Part shown: one piece after another, positions 18,205-27,364 of the stretch
Numbering within the stretch: the stretch's first letter is position 1
Layout of the letters: each line of letters opens with the position of its first letter
DNA from: Sedimenticola selenatireducens
GTDB taxonomy: Bacteria; Pseudomonadota; Gammaproteobacteria; Chromatiales; Chromatiaceae
DNA length: 64,000 nt
NCBI RefSeq assembly: GCF_007625115.1
Contig: NZ_VMNH01000004.1
Coordinates: 301,277 to 365,276 of the forward strand
Direction: 5' to 3'
Program-made: the position numbers and the translations under genes
Notes under the pieces: model-generated
Told to the model about the DNA's origin: nothing
The model's input: only the letters and a program-made list of their open reading frames with translations
Databases searched by the model: none

Positions 18205-19170
18205 ATGTTAGTTTTTCGATTAATTGGCTTGATACTTATTTCCACCATATTGGCAGGATGCGCAAGTATCACCTCATCTGAAATGCAGTCAATTTCTCTC
18301 TCCACTACCAATAAGGATGGCAGCAAGGTAGTAGCTGCTCAATGCGCACTACGAAATGACAAAGGAGATTGGAGTACTGAAACACCTTCAGTGGTTTCAA
18401 TTCATAAATCGTCAAACGACTTACTGATCGAGTGCAAAAAAGAGGGTATTGATAATGGTGATGTTAGAGCAATCTCACGTGCTGCTGCAGGACTGTACGG
18501 CAATATTATCTTTGGCGGAGTAATTGGTGCCGTTATCGACCACTCTAAAGGCACTGGATATAATTACCCAGAAAACTTATCTGTGATCATGGGGGAAAGC
18601 ATAGTTGTAGATGCATCAACTGGGCAGGTTATCCAACCGGTAGCATCAGCAGCACCTAAGTACTCAACACATATAACAGCGAACAACACTGATAGCTCTC
18701 CTGATTCAACGAAGGTACAAATATTAAATAGCTGTTCATCCTGTGCCGGAAACCCTAGTTGCCCTTATAGTGATAATGGCGATGGCACCATCACGGACAG
18801 AAGAAATAATAAAACTTGGATGCGCTGCAGTTATGGTCAACAGTGGGATGGCCAAACATGTGTAGGAAACCCGCGTGAAATTACAGCCCCAGATGCAATA
18901 GTTATAGGCAGAAAAACATACCTAGCCAATAAAACAAAATGGCGGTTACCTTATAAAAGCGAATTTAGTATATTGCTGTCAAAAGACTGCATGCCGATGA
19001 TTAATGCTGAGGTATTTCCCAATACGCCGTTGGGGGAATATGCCGCCTTTGATTTTTCCCAAACTGATAGAGCACCGCGTTACTTCAATCTCAGAACGGG
19101 TGATTCTTACATGCCAATTCAATTGAATCCTGGAATTAATAAATCATACGTTAGATTTATTCATGACTAG
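18205..19170 (+). CDS. Lipoprotein with C-terminal DUF1566 (Lcl_C)-like domain
   Basis: 321 residues behind a GAGG site. A lipobox signal (LISTILAGC, Cys at about 19) makes it a lipoprotein. Residues 20-145 are of unknown type with a glycine-rich, possibly membrane-inserting segment (GLYGNIIFGGVIGAVI). From about 185, NGDGTITDRRNNKTWMRC, then W-R-L-P-Y-K and the Cys-containing LSKDC, match the Lcl_C/DUF1566 domain of surface proteins. The gene is clearly more AT-rich than its neighbours and is flanked by REP elements and a decayed transposase, so it may have been acquired. Function unknown. Confidence 0.72.
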   Translation: MLVFRLIGLILISTILAGCASITSSEMQSISLSTTNKDGSKVVAAQCALRNDKGDWSTETPSVVSIHKSSNDLLIECKKEGIDNGDVRAISRAAAGLYGNIIFGGVIGAVIDHSKGTGYNYPENLSVIMGESIVVDASTGQVIQPVASAAPKYSTHITANNTDSSPDSTKVQILNSCSSCAGNPSCPYSDNGDGTITDRRNNKTWMRCSYGQQWDGQTCVGNPREITAPDAIVIGRKTYLANKTKWRLPYKSEFSILLSKDCMPMINAEVFPNTPLGEYAAFDFSQTDRAPRYFNLRTGDSYMPIQLNPGINKSYVRFIHD

Positions 19171-19199
19171 TACCATAATGGCTTGGCGAAGTTTGCCAA

Positions 19200-19230
19200 G
19201 TAGGGCAGGAACGATATCCATGTCCACGCG
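19200..19230. repeat. Degenerate REP palindrome upstream of the RAYT remnant
   Basis: GTAGGGCAGGAACG...TGTCCACGCG resembles the intact REP at 19852 with substitutions. It sits 33 bp before the start of the RAYT pseudogene. Confidence 0.45.
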
Positions 19231-19262
19231 AAATCAACAGCCATAAACAAAGGTGGACAAGG

Positions 19263-19775
19263 ATGTCCAACTACCGACACCCCAACACAATCGGTACAAC
19301 CGATTTTATGTGATTAGAAGATTCGCCATGCATTGTGACAGGCCATCCATCCTGTTCGCACAAAACTCCCCTTCAAAATAGATGCCTGGGCTTTACCGCC
19401 CGGTCATCTGCATTGTATCTGGACACTGCCACAGGACGATGAAAACTATTCTACGCTATGGAGTATGTGATTAAACGATCCGTTAACTTGGCCTGCGGGA
19501 CGGATTATAAACGGCCTAAATAGATCACTGTGTCAAAGTACAAACATCGGGAATCAACAATCTGGCAACGCCGTTACTGGGAACACCAGATACGAGATGA
19601 ACAGGATTTTCAACGGCATATGGATTGCATTCACTACGACCCCGTCTGACATAGATTGTGCGAGCAGGTAATTGCTTGACCCTACTCAACTTTTCATAAG
19701 CCGATGTCGCTTGGTAGTTATGATGAGGACTGGGGTGCAAATGATAGCCAAGTGGTAGCACGTGATTTTGGTGAG
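19263..19775 (+). pseudogene. Decayed REP-associated tyrosine transposase (RAYT, TnpA-REP)
   Basis: Translated piecewise, the DNA gives the hallmarks of a Y1-type RAYT in order: start MSNYRHPNTIGTT at 19263; IDAWALPPGHLHCIWTLP near 19385-19425 with the HUH-like His pair; ESTIWQRRYWEHQIRDEQ then MDCIHYDPV near 19550-19646; PYSTFHK and YDEDWG near 19680-19735. These blocks lie in at least three frames, and the last is interrupted by TGA at 19647-19649 and 19677-19679. Compared with the usual ~170 codons, a segment is also missing after the N-terminus. It cannot make a functional enzyme. REP palindromes flank it, as expected for such loci. Confidence 0.8.
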
Positions 19776-19851
19776 GGAGTGATATTTAAACAGGAAATGA
19801 TGAATTTACTGAGCATGTATCTACTCACCTTTATACCTCTGATATACATCT

Positions 19852-19882
19852 GTAGGGTGGGCACGCCTTTGTGCCCACGCGG
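19852..19882. repeat. REP palindrome downstream of the RAYT remnant
   Basis: GTAGGGTGGGCACGCC...GTGCCCACGCGG, the best-preserved REP of this window: 8-10 bp stem around a short loop. A related half follows at about 19889-19920. Confidence 0.65.
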
Positions 19883-19975
19883 ATCTCGTAAAGGCGTGGG
19901 TACTCAAATCGTGACACCCAACTCAGTTAGCATATAAAAGTGTTGCACCCTATAAATTCACTATAAAATGGCACC

Positions 19976-21457
19976 ATGAATCGCCTAGCCAAACAGCACG
20001 TCTCGCTCATAGCTTTGCTATGTCTTTTTGTCCCTCTACTCAACCAGGCATCAACTCTTGAGTATCTGGCACTGCAGGGTCAGGCACATCCCGGAAAAAG
20101 TGGCATTATTGTTCTTGAACAGGGCGAGCAGGCCCTGCTGAACCGGGCGCTGCTTACCGATCAGGCCCAGTCTAGTATTGAGGTGCAGTACTTCATCTGG
20201 AGCAGTGACAATGTTGGCACACTTGCGTCGGAAGCATTACTACGGGCGGCGGAGCGCGGCGTTACCGTACGCATTATTGTGGATGATTTTCTGATAGACG
20301 CTGAACCAGAGACGCTGTTATCCCTTGCAGCCCATCCGAACATTCATATCCGGATCTATAACCCGCGCCATTCGGTCGGTGTTTCTTTGTGGGAACGCCT
20401 GTGGGGATTTGTCACAGATTTCCGCGCGTCTAATCAACGCATGCATGACAAGAGCGTTATCTTTGATGGTACAGCAGCTATTACCGGCGGACGTAATATG
20501 GCTGATGAGTATTACGACTACGACCATGCCTATAACTTCAGAGATCGTGATGTGCTCCTGACTGGATCCGTTGTCAAGGCGATGAGCAAGAGCTTTCAAC
20601 GCTTCTGGAATGATCCACTGACCGTTCCTGTCGAGCAATTACTGATCGATGAGTTTAAGACACTGAAAGAGAGTCAAGTCAGTGACTATCAATCCTGGCT
20701 ACACGCCTATGCAGAAGATCAAGAAAACTTTGCACCGGAAGTCAGACTCGCACTGCAGACTATGCAGCAACAGTTTGATGACTCGATGACTCTTCTACGG
20801 TGGGGAGATATCCAGTTCATTAGTGATCTGCCCGGCAAGAATGCAGGCACTGATGGATTGGGAGGTGGAGGTGCCACTACTTCAGCGTTGATAGATCTGC
20901 TAAGCCGTGCCCAAAAGAGTATCACCCTACAAAGTCCTTATTTGGTAATACCGGAGGGTGGACTGACACTGTTCACCGATCTGATCGATCGCGGCGTGAA
21001 GATTCGAATCGTGACCAACTCATTGTCCTCCACCGATAACTTGCAAGCTTTCTCGGGTTATCACAAACAGCGCAAACAGTTATTAGCCAGCGGAATCGAG
21101 ATTTATGAGTTCAGGCCCGATGCCACCGTTGCCAGGAAACTCATGCAACGCTCCGTAGCCCTACCCAACAAGATGCCGGTCTTTGCCATACATGCCAAGA
21201 GCCTGGTCATTGATAATCAAACGGCCTATGTCGGGACGTTCAATCTTGATCCACGTTCAACTCATCTCAATACGGAGGTAGGTGTGGTGATCCGGGATGC
21301 AGATATTGTGCAGCAGATAAGCGAATCCATTACGCAGGATATGGCGCCAGAAAACAGTTGGCTGGCCGGTAGAGATGATGCGGATATCGAGGCTAACCTG
21401 CTAAAGCGGATCAAGCTCTGGTTCTGGAAGCTATTTCCATTGGATCCGATTCTTTAG
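19976..21457 (+). CDS. ClsC-like phospholipase D/cardiolipin synthase family protein
   Basis: 493 residues with an N-terminal hydrophobic signal/anchor (about 8-26). It carries two HKD active-site motifs: HDKSVIFDGTAAITGGRN and HAKSLVIDNQTAYVGTFN, each followed by the downstream Asn and Asp/Ser residues of the family. VQYFIWSSDNVG and the FRDRDV/TGSVV region match the YmdC/ClsC group, which condenses phospholipids to cardiolipin at the membrane; other PLD activities are possible. It is monocistronic with weak ribosome-binding sequence and ends directly at a REP palindrome. Confidence 0.87.
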   Translation: MNRLAKQHVSLIALLCLFVPLLNQASTLEYLALQGQAHPGKSGIIVLEQGEQALLNRALLTDQAQSSIEVQYFIWSSDNVGTLASEALLRAAERGVTVRIIVDDFLIDAEPETLLSLAAHPNIHIRIYNPRHSVGVSLWERLWGFVTDFRASNQRMHDKSVIFDGTAAITGGRNMADEYYDYDHAYNFRDRDVLLTGSVVKAMSKSFQRFWNDPLTVPVEQLLIDEFKTLKESQVSDYQSWLHAYAEDQENFAPEVRLALQTMQQQFDDSMTLLRWGDIQFISDLPGKNAGTDGLGGGGATTSALIDLLSRAQKSITLQSPYLVIPEGGLTLFTDLIDRGVKIRIVTNSLSSTDNLQAFSGYHKQRKQLLASGIEIYEFRPDATVARKLMQRSVALPNKMPVFAIHAKSLVIDNQTAYVGTFNLDPRSTHLNTEVGVVIRDADIVQQISESITQDMAPENSWLAGRDDADIEANLLKRIKLWFWKLFPLDPIL

Positions 21458-21462
21458 TGACG

Positions 21463-21494
21463 GCGTGGGCACGTAAATCGTGCCCACCCTACAG
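21463..21494. repeat. REP palindrome after the PLD gene
   Basis: GCGTGGGCACGTAAATCGTGCCCACCCTAC, inverted relative to the copy at 19852, lies in the 40-bp gap between convergent genes, where it may also stop transcription. Confidence 0.6.
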
Positions 21495-21497
21495 TGT

Positions 21498-22352
21498 TTA
21501 TTTATTCTTCAGCAGGCCACTCAGAAAGGTATCTTTTGGGTAGTGTTCAAGTTCTTGATGATAGAATTGTTGAAGCCCTTCTATCATTCGGCTCTGTTCT
21601 TTGAGTTGCGCCAGCATGTATGCCATGTAATCGACATCTTTACTGGCATTTTCAAGTGTAAAGCGATGACCATCATAGCTTCCTGCCAGCGCACTGGGCA
21701 TCAACTTGGACAGTGTTTTTGAACTGGCGCCGCCTTGACTCAGCACTTCATAGAGTTGGGCACGATCAAGTCCCGCTTTATCACAACAACGCATCGCTTC
21801 TACAATCAAAGCCACCTGACCGGTAGTGATAAAATTATGAATCAGTTTAGCCTTGTTACCTGAACCGGATGTACCAAAATAGACTACGCTCTCCGAATAG
21901 CAGTTAATCAATGAAAGGGCTCGTTGGTAGTCGGGCTCATAGCCACCAACCATTGAAGTCAAGGTCCCCGCTGCAGCGCCTTCTGGGCCACCCGTTACTG
22001 GCGCATCAACAAAACCCACACCACGATCACGCAAGCGCGCAGCCAATTCAGAAGAGCGCTCGGGGAGTGATGTTGAGGTATCGATCACCAGTGCTCCAAT
22101 GCGTAAGGCAGGCATTATCTGATTCATAACCGATAACACAGTATCCGCATTTGGCAGACAGAGAAACAGGACATCGACCGATTCCGCCACAGCAGTAGCA
22201 TCAGCAACTTCTTCAGCACCTAGCAAGATCAATTGTTCTATCGGCTTGTGATTTGAATGCGCGGATACAACCAGTGCATGGCCAGCTTTTAGTAGACATT
22301 CAGCCATGCCCTGCCCCATAAGGCCCACACCTATAAAACCCATACGCATCAT
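21498..22352 (-). CDS. Beta-hydroxyacid dehydrogenase family NAD(P)-dependent oxidoreductase
   Basis: 284 residues. The N-terminal Rossmann motif is GFIGVGLMGQGMA; the substrate loop DAPVTGGPEGAAAGTL and the catalytic Lys segment GSGNKAKLIHNF are those of 3-hydroxyisobutyrate/tartronate-semialdehyde/L-threonate dehydrogenases. It should oxidise or reduce the hydroxyl group of a small hydroxyacid. It lies at the end of the minus-strand arm of a sugar-acid island with OtnK- and OtnC-like enzymes, so an LtnD-like role (tetronate oxidation) is attractive but not proven. Confidence 0.85.
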   Translation of the reverse strand: MMRMGFIGVGLMGQGMAECLLKAGHALVVSAHSNHKPIEQLILLGAEEVADATAVAESVDVLFLCLPNADTVLSVMNQIMPALRIGALVIDTSTSLPERSSELAARLRDRGVGFVDAPVTGGPEGAAAGTLTSMVGGYEPDYQRALSLINCYSESVVYFGTSGSGNKAKLIHNFITTGQVALIVEAMRCCDKAGLDRAQLYEVLSQGGASSKTLSKLMPSALAGSYDGHRFTLENASKDVDYMAYMLAQLKEQSRMIEGLQQFYHQELEHYPKDTFLSGLLKNK

Positions 22353-22388
22353 TTCACCCTGCCCTGTATAGCGTTGACAAACAGTAAA

Positions 22389-23093
22389 CTAGAGTTGATT
22401 CAGGCCGTGCCCCTTCAACAGCTCAACCATCATTTTTCCACTCTGTTCCCGATGTTTTCTATGCGTTTGTCGTGCAGCATCGGCATCACCCCGGATAATC
22501 GCCTCTAGGGTCTCGCGATGATCTTTATTGGAGTTAACCGGTTTGGGTCGTAGGCGCAGTGTCAACATGCGGAAACGATGGGACTGATCATAGTAGGTAT
22601 CTACCAGTGCAGCCAGACGCTCATTACCACTCAGACTCACCAGCAATTTGTGAAACCGCTCATCGGCTTTGGCCCAGGCATCAAGGTCATCCTTATCCAG
22701 TGCCTTGTCCATATCAACAACGGCCTGTTTCATTCTTTCAATATCGGTTTCACTCAGGTTACGCTTTGCTGTAAGTGCAGCCGCCGTGGACTCAAGCGAG
22801 GTCAACACCTCACAAATCTCTGCCATATCTTTGAGTGAAACCGGTTTAATGCGCATACCATGACGTGGCCGGATCTCGACCAGCCCTTCATTGGCCAGTT
22901 TGATCAAGGCTTCACGTACAGGTGTACGACTCATGTTCAGCAGTTCAGCGACTTCCTGCTCCATGTACTGATTGCCCATACTGATCTCATTTTCCAGAAT
23001 ACGGCGTTTCAGTTCCGAATAGGCATGATCGGAAAATGACTGTTTACTGCTCTTTTTTTGTTGTTCCACTTTTTTTGTCATACCTTTTTCCAT
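22389..23093 (-). CDS. GntR-family (FadR/FCD) transcriptional regulator
   Basis: 234 residues. The winged helix lies at about residues 18-85 (AYSELKRRIL, VAELLNMSRTPVREAL, EGLVEIRPRHGMRI). The C-terminal FCD ligand-binding domain has the expected Asp/His metal-type residues (ADERFHKLL, DHRETLEAI, QTHRKHRE). Such regulators usually repress the neighbouring acid-sugar genes until the substrate or an intermediate binds. It sits within the minus-strand arm, so it is probably autoregulated from the divergent promoter region at 25223-25510. Confidence 0.9.
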   Translation of the reverse strand: MEKGMTKKVEQQKKSSKQSFSDHAYSELKRRILENEISMGNQYMEQEVAELLNMSRTPVREALIKLANEGLVEIRPRHGMRIKPVSLKDMAEICEVLTSLESTAAALTAKRNLSETDIERMKQAVVDMDKALDKDDLDAWAKADERFHKLLVSLSGNERLAALVDTYYDQSHRFRMLTLRLRPKPVNSNKDHRETLEAIIRGDADAARQTHRKHREQSGKMMVELLKGHGLNQL

Positions 23094-23119
23094 AAATACG
23101 GCCGACAGATCAGCACGAC

Positions 23120-24175
23120 TTACGACTCAACTGTTATTGGCAAGGCTACCTTCATACCAGTTGCCGCAGATTTATAGATCGCCTCTTCTATATAAAGATT
23201 TCGCAGATAAGCCTGGGCACTGTTTGTAATTGCTGAACCGTGCTGGAGATGATCAACCACGTGTTTCTGCAATCGATAGACACAATCTCCGCCAAAATCT
23301 CTATTCTCCCAATGATACTCGATCTGTATCCACTCGTTCGACGAATGTTTTCGAAGATGTATTGCGCCATCGCCATCCAGCATCAATGTTCCTTCAGCGC
23401 CTTCGATACACATCTCCCCCATGGTCAGACGCCGATTCTCTGCCTTGTGATCGACCAGACGGTTGCCATCGAATAGCCCTCGGGTGCCACCTTCAAAATC
23501 AAAGATAATCAGCCCGGCATCCTCGCCTGCAATCACCGGGTTCAGTTTCGAGAGTGATGCATAGACCGCACTTACCTCACCAAACAGATAGCGGAAGGTG
23601 TCAATCAGATGAATGGCTGTTTCATGTACCAGGAACCGCTCCATCTGTTGGAAATAGGGTTGCCTATCCAGATAGGCCTCTGCTCCTTGACCATCTCCCG
23701 GCCGCAATCGAAAGGCAACTTGGTAGGGCTCGCCAATCGCCCCGGCTGATAGCTGTCGGTGCAATTCAGCATACCAGGGTTGAAAGCGGAAATTTTCATG
23801 AATAACTACCTGAGCATTCTGCTGATCAATGTAGTTCACCAAATCAGTGGCTTCAGCAAGGGATGGGGTGAAGGGTTTCTGACAGATTGCCGGGATTCCG
23901 TGGTCAACGGCCAAACGCACATAATCAGGATGTGTAACAGGCGGTGTGATGATATCCACCAGATCAGGTTGCGTACGATTCAACATGGTTTCAAAATCGT
24001 TGAAGGCCTCTTTAGCGCCATAGCGTTGAATAAACTGCTCGGCCTCCGTCACGGTGCGATTGCAGATGGCAACCAGCTCAACTCTGCCCTGCTCAGCAAG
24101 ACGCTGCCAAGCCGCATATTGAAACTGACTGAAATAACCTGTGCCAACGGTGGCGATGCGTAACTTTCGATCCAT
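23120..24175 (-). CDS. Gfo/Idh/MocA family dehydrogenase
   Basis: 351 residues. The N-terminal NAD(P)-binding motif is IATVGTGYFSQFQY; the catalytic-type motif is CQKPFTPS (EKP-like, with Gln for Glu), followed by VVIHENFRFQPWY. The C-terminal domain has the HETAIHLIDTFRYLFG segment. Family members oxidise sugars or polyols, often to lactones; some relatives with a QKP motif oxidise branched or short aldoses such as apiose, which I recall but cannot verify. It lies between the lactonase and the GntR gene, which fits oxidation to a lactone followed by hydrolysis. Confidence 0.85.
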   Translation of the reverse strand: MDRKLRIATVGTGYFSQFQYAAWQRLAEQGRVELVAICNRTVTEAEQFIQRYGAKEAFNDFETMLNRTQPDLVDIITPPVTHPDYVRLAVDHGIPAICQKPFTPSLAEATDLVNYIDQQNAQVVIHENFRFQPWYAELHRQLSAGAIGEPYQVAFRLRPGDGQGAEAYLDRQPYFQQMERFLVHETAIHLIDTFRYLFGEVSAVYASLSKLNPVIAGEDAGLIIFDFEGGTRGLFDGNRLVDHKAENRRLTMGEMCIEGAEGTLMLDGDGAIHLRKHSSNEWIQIEYHWENRDFGGDCVYRLQKHVVDHLQHGSAITNSAQAYLRNLYIEEAIYKSAATGMKVALPITVES

Positions 24176-24220
24176 TTATATCTTCCCGTCCTCTCTGTGC
24201 AATACGTCAAGTACCAAGTA

Positions 24221-25222
24221 CTAAAGCTGATCGGGCCGTTTCGGGCCACTGAAGTGCCAATGGGCAGGCGGATGCCCAGCAATCGGACTTTTAAAACTCG
24301 CCAGGCTCTCACCTAACAGACAGCCCAAATAAGCCGTTCTAAGATCCGGACCACCAAAGGCGAGGCTGGAGATATTCTGCAGCCGCTGACTCTTAACATT
24401 ATCCAGATGAGGACGGTTCATCTCCCCTGCTTGGAAAGCCGTTTCAACCCAGGCCACATGCGCTGGGTCATTATCTTCTAACACCAGATGCTGCTGTCCT
24501 TCTGGATCTACCCGTATCACCCGATTGCTGACAATACTGGTTATCCAGACGCCGCCTTCGGCATCAAACGTCAGACCATCGGGATAGGTTCCTGCACCAA
24601 ACTCCGCAATGGTTTGTTTGTTAATCAACTCACCCTGTTCGGTGATATCAAACGCGGTGAGTTTTCGTGTGAAGGTCTCATTAACATACAACCGCTTTCC
24701 ATCCGGATGCACCACACACTCATTGGTATAACCCAAATTATCCGAAACGATCCTTGCACCTTGGTTATCCAGCAAGATGACATAACCATCGGCATTATCC
24801 GGGCGATATCCTTTTGCTCTTGGCATGAGACGCGTGCTAACTGTGATCCAATAACGACCTTGCCGGTCCAGATGAATATAGTTGGTGGGCGGCAGTGGTT
24901 CGCCATTGATCTCTATCAGGAAAGGGGTCAGCTCACCCGATTCACTCAGATGGTAGACACCGCCCTCCTCAGCACCGAGGTGTGTCAGCAGAAAACTGCC
25001 ATCTTCCAACAGGCAAATTCCGTTCGGTTTTATTTCAAAATCAGCATCCCTTGCTAACAGCAGCCACTCATTTCCATCGGGTTCGAGCACGGCCACGCCA
25101 CCGCGCCAGTCCGCCATGAAAAGCCGTCCTGAGGCGTTAGCCAAGACACATTCTGGCCGATTCAAATTCGATCCAACAAGAGTTATCTCATTGATATCTA
25201 TATTTATTTTATTTTCACTCAT
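24221..25222 (-). CDS. SMP-30/gluconolactonase-like hydrolase
   Basis: 333 residues forming a six-bladed beta-propeller. Metal ligands expected of SMP-30/LRE proteins are present: Glu in LNRPECVL (about residue 24), Asn/Glu in YTNECVVHPDG, and Asp in TYPDGLTFD. It probably opens the aldonolactone made by the adjacent Gfo/Idh enzyme. No signal peptide is seen, so it is cytosolic. It is the first gene of the minus arm, divergent from tctC. Confidence 0.85.
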   Translation of the reverse strand: MSENKINIDINEITLVGSNLNRPECVLANASGRLFMADWRGGVAVLEPDGNEWLLLARDADFEIKPNGICLLEDGSFLLTHLGAEEGGVYHLSESGELTPFLIEINGEPLPPTNYIHLDRQGRYWITVSTRLMPRAKGYRPDNADGYVILLDNQGARIVSDNLGYTNECVVHPDGKRLYVNETFTRKLTAFDITEQGELINKQTIAEFGAGTYPDGLTFDAEGGVWITSIVSNRVIRVDPEGQQHLVLEDNDPAHVAWVETAFQAGEMNRPHLDNVKSQRLQNISSLAFGGPDLRTAYLGCLLGESLASFKSPIAGHPPAHWHFSGPKRPDQL

Positions 25223-25302
25223 GCTACCAGATCACCCCTCTAGCCTATTTATTAATCAGCGCTCGAGCACCCTTATTAACGCTTAAGATAGCCCGTTCTG
25301 AT

Positions 25303-25359
25303 ACGTATTGTAAAACATATTATTTTCCGTATTGATTTATCAATGCATTAATGTATACA
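25303..25359. promoter_or_regulatory. Candidate GntR/FCD operator region
   Basis: The 288-bp gap between divergent arms contains two self-complementary 8-mers, ATACGTAT (25303-25310) and TGTATACA (25352-25359, in AATGTATACACTATT). TGTATACA is the core of many FadR-subfamily operators. It is a reasonable site for the regulator at 22389. Confidence 0.45.
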
Positions 25360-25510
25360 CTATTTCCGTCGCTCATTTGGCATTTTTCTCCCGACCGGAA
25401 CCAGAAGAATTGCACTGCTGGATGCCAACAAGTGAACCCAAGCCCCTTGATTACCCCATTGAACGGTGCTTTCGAGGGGCTGCTCTTAAACTAAGATCTG
25501 GAGGATTTCG

Positions 25511-26509
25511 ATGAAAAAGGTTTTCACTGCACTCTCAGCACTGCTGATTGCAAGTACAACGGCCTTTGCAGGCTCTTTTCCTGAACGCGATATTACCAAT
25601 GTGGTGGTTTGGTCTGCGGGTGGTGGCACCGATGTCAGTAATCGTGTGGTCTCTGCTGAACTGGCAAAAGCCCTGGGCGTCAACGTCAACGTTATCAACA
25701 AACCCGGCGGTGTTGCCGGTTCAATCGGAATGAGCCATGTCGCTCAGAAACCAGCTGATGGCTATACCATTGTCGGCCTCTCAGAATCCTGTGTTACTGC
25801 AGGCGTCCAAGGCGGCTGGGACAAGAAGATGGATATCTGGTATCCCTTCATCATCGGCGGCTCACCCGATTTGATCTCTGTATCCGCTAACTCACCCTAC
25901 AATACACTCACCGAACTGGTTGAGGCTGCAAAAAAGAATCCACGCGCTATCAAGGCTTCTGCTGGTGGGGCCGGATCCATTCATCACCTGAACCTTTTAG
26001 CGGTGATGAAAGGTACGGGTGCTGAATTTAACTTCATTCCTTATGCAGGTTCTGCACCTGCACAGACGGCAGCGATGACGGGTGAAGTGACCGTCGTTGT
26101 TACTTCTCTGGCGGAACAGCAACAGTTGCTCAAGGGTGGCAAACTACGTGCCCTGGCAACCCTGACTAATTCAGGACAAAACCTTGAAGGCGTCGGTGAT
26201 ATTCCCTCTGCATTTTCAGCCTACAGTTCACTGTCCGAGCATCTGCCAATCTCGCAAGCCATCGGCATGGCCGTACGCAATGACGCACCTGACGCGGTAA
26301 AAGAGAAACTCTCCATGGCATTCAAGACCGCTTTAGACAGCGCAGCGGTTAAAGAGTGGGCGGCTAAAAACTACTACGTACTCTCCGGCAAGACGGGTGC
26401 AGAGGCGCGTAAAGAGTTTGCCAATCTGGAGTCTCTGTTTGGCTGGACCCTGCATGACCTGGGCGCAGCCAAGATCAGCCCAGAAAAGCTGGCTATCGCA
26501 AAACCCTGA
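25511..26509 (+). CDS. tctC: Tripartite tricarboxylate transporter binding protein (TctC family)
   Basis: 332 residues with a signal peptide (LLIASTTAFAG, cleavage near 20) behind a TCTGGAGG site. The mature protein has the Bug/TctC fold: VVVWSAGGGTDVSNR, VINKPGGVAGSIGM, and KASAGGAGSIHHL. It binds an organic acid in the periplasm and hands it to TctBA. As first gene of the plus-strand arm it is presumably induced with the catabolic genes. The ligand is likely the tetronate-type acid degraded here. Confidence 0.92.
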   Translation: MKKVFTALSALLIASTTAFAGSFPERDITNVVVWSAGGGTDVSNRVVSAELAKALGVNVNVINKPGGVAGSIGMSHVAQKPADGYTIVGLSESCVTAGVQGGWDKKMDIWYPFIIGGSPDLISVSANSPYNTLTELVEAAKKNPRAIKASAGGAGSIHHLNLLAVMKGTGAEFNFIPYAGSAPAQTAAMTGEVTVVVTSLAEQQQLLKGGKLRALATLTNSGQNLEGVGDIPSAFSAYSSLSEHLPISQAIGMAVRNDAPDAVKEKLSMAFKTALDSAAVKEWAAKNYYVLSGKTGAEARKEFANLESLFGWTLHDLGAAKISPEKLAIAKP

Positions 26510-26531
26510 TAACGCGTTAGCAATTGGGCAA

Positions 26532-26563
26532 GGGGTGGCCAATAAAACATGATTGGTCACTCC
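26532..26563 (+). other. Intercistronic hairpin between tctC and tctB
   Basis: GGGGTGGCCAAT pairs with ATTGGTCACTCC (12 positions, two of them G-U) across an 8-nt loop, just after the binding-protein gene. This parallels the hairpin after dctP and probably protects the tctC message. Confidence 0.5.
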
Positions 26564-26605
26564 AGCCCCATCATTTTCGGTATTCGACACAGAGGTGCAT
26601 GTGCC

Positions 26606-27352
26606 ATGGAAAATGACAAAGGCAAACTCAGAAGAGACGATTTCAAGACAGGCATACTACTCATACTGCTGTCACTGGGCGTTTTGTGGGAGGCGTCCAC
26701 CTACCCTATGACAGACTCCTACGGTGGTGTGCAGAATGTCTGGTATGTATCACCCGCGCTGTTTCCACTCATCATTGGACTGCTGCTCTTTATCCTGGCA
26801 CTGGTGCTCGTGGGTAATGCCTTAGTATTTCATGGTTGGTCTGCCGTATGGCGTGACAAAAATGTTATTCAGACCAGACAAGGTCGTGGAGATCTTCGCT
26901 TTATTGGCGTTGTCGTCTTTTTCAGTGCCTTTGTTTACGCCTACATTCCCAACGTCGACTTCTTTATTGCCAGCGTACTCTTTTTGTTTACCTTTATCAG
27001 TGGCTATTACCTTGAACGAAAAGATGTACTCATCATCAACATTATTTTTTACACACTCATTGCCGGTGCACTTTTACTTATCACCAAGATTACAGGTGAA
27101 CCGACCAATCACTGGCTAACAGATGGTCTCACTACCTTTGGATTATTCAGTCTCTTTCTGATCTCCCAGAATGCCCGTAATGAGGATGAGACGTACGTAA
27201 AAAAACTAAGAGTGGCGCTTTTAGTATCGATCTTGGTACCAGCCATTCTCTGTCCCATTTTCAAGTTTGGTCTTTTAGTGCCACTCCCCTCTGAAGGGAT
27301 CTACATCGAACTGATGGAACAGATCAAGTATCTCTTCCGTACCCATAGCTAA
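26606..27352 (+). CDS. tctB: Tripartite tricarboxylate transporter small membrane subunit (TctB family)
   Basis: 248 residues from the ATG at 26606 (AGAGG ahead); an upstream in-frame start at 26549 lies in the hairpin. It contains the TctB pattern: a first helix TGILLILLSLGVLWEAS, the loop with WYVSPALFPLIIGLLL, and four or more further helices. It is longer than typical TctB proteins (about 150-170 residues) because of extra C-terminal helices. It works with TctA in the cytoplasmic membrane. Confidence 0.85.
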   Translation: MENDKGKLRRDDFKTGILLILLSLGVLWEASTYPMTDSYGGVQNVWYVSPALFPLIIGLLLFILALVLVGNALVFHGWSAVWRDKNVIQTRQGRGDLRFIGVVVFFSAFVYAYIPNVDFFIASVLFLFTFISGYYLERKDVLIINIIFYTLIAGALLLITKITGEPTNHWLTDGLTTFGLFSLFLISQNARNEDETYVKKLRVALLVSILVPAILCPIFKFGLLVPLPSEGIYIELMEQIKYLFRTHS

Positions 27353-27364
27353 CAGGTCAACCGC

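Noticed and set aside
19525..19761. 78-codon minus-strand frame
   Set aside because: It is the antisense of the RAYT pseudogene.
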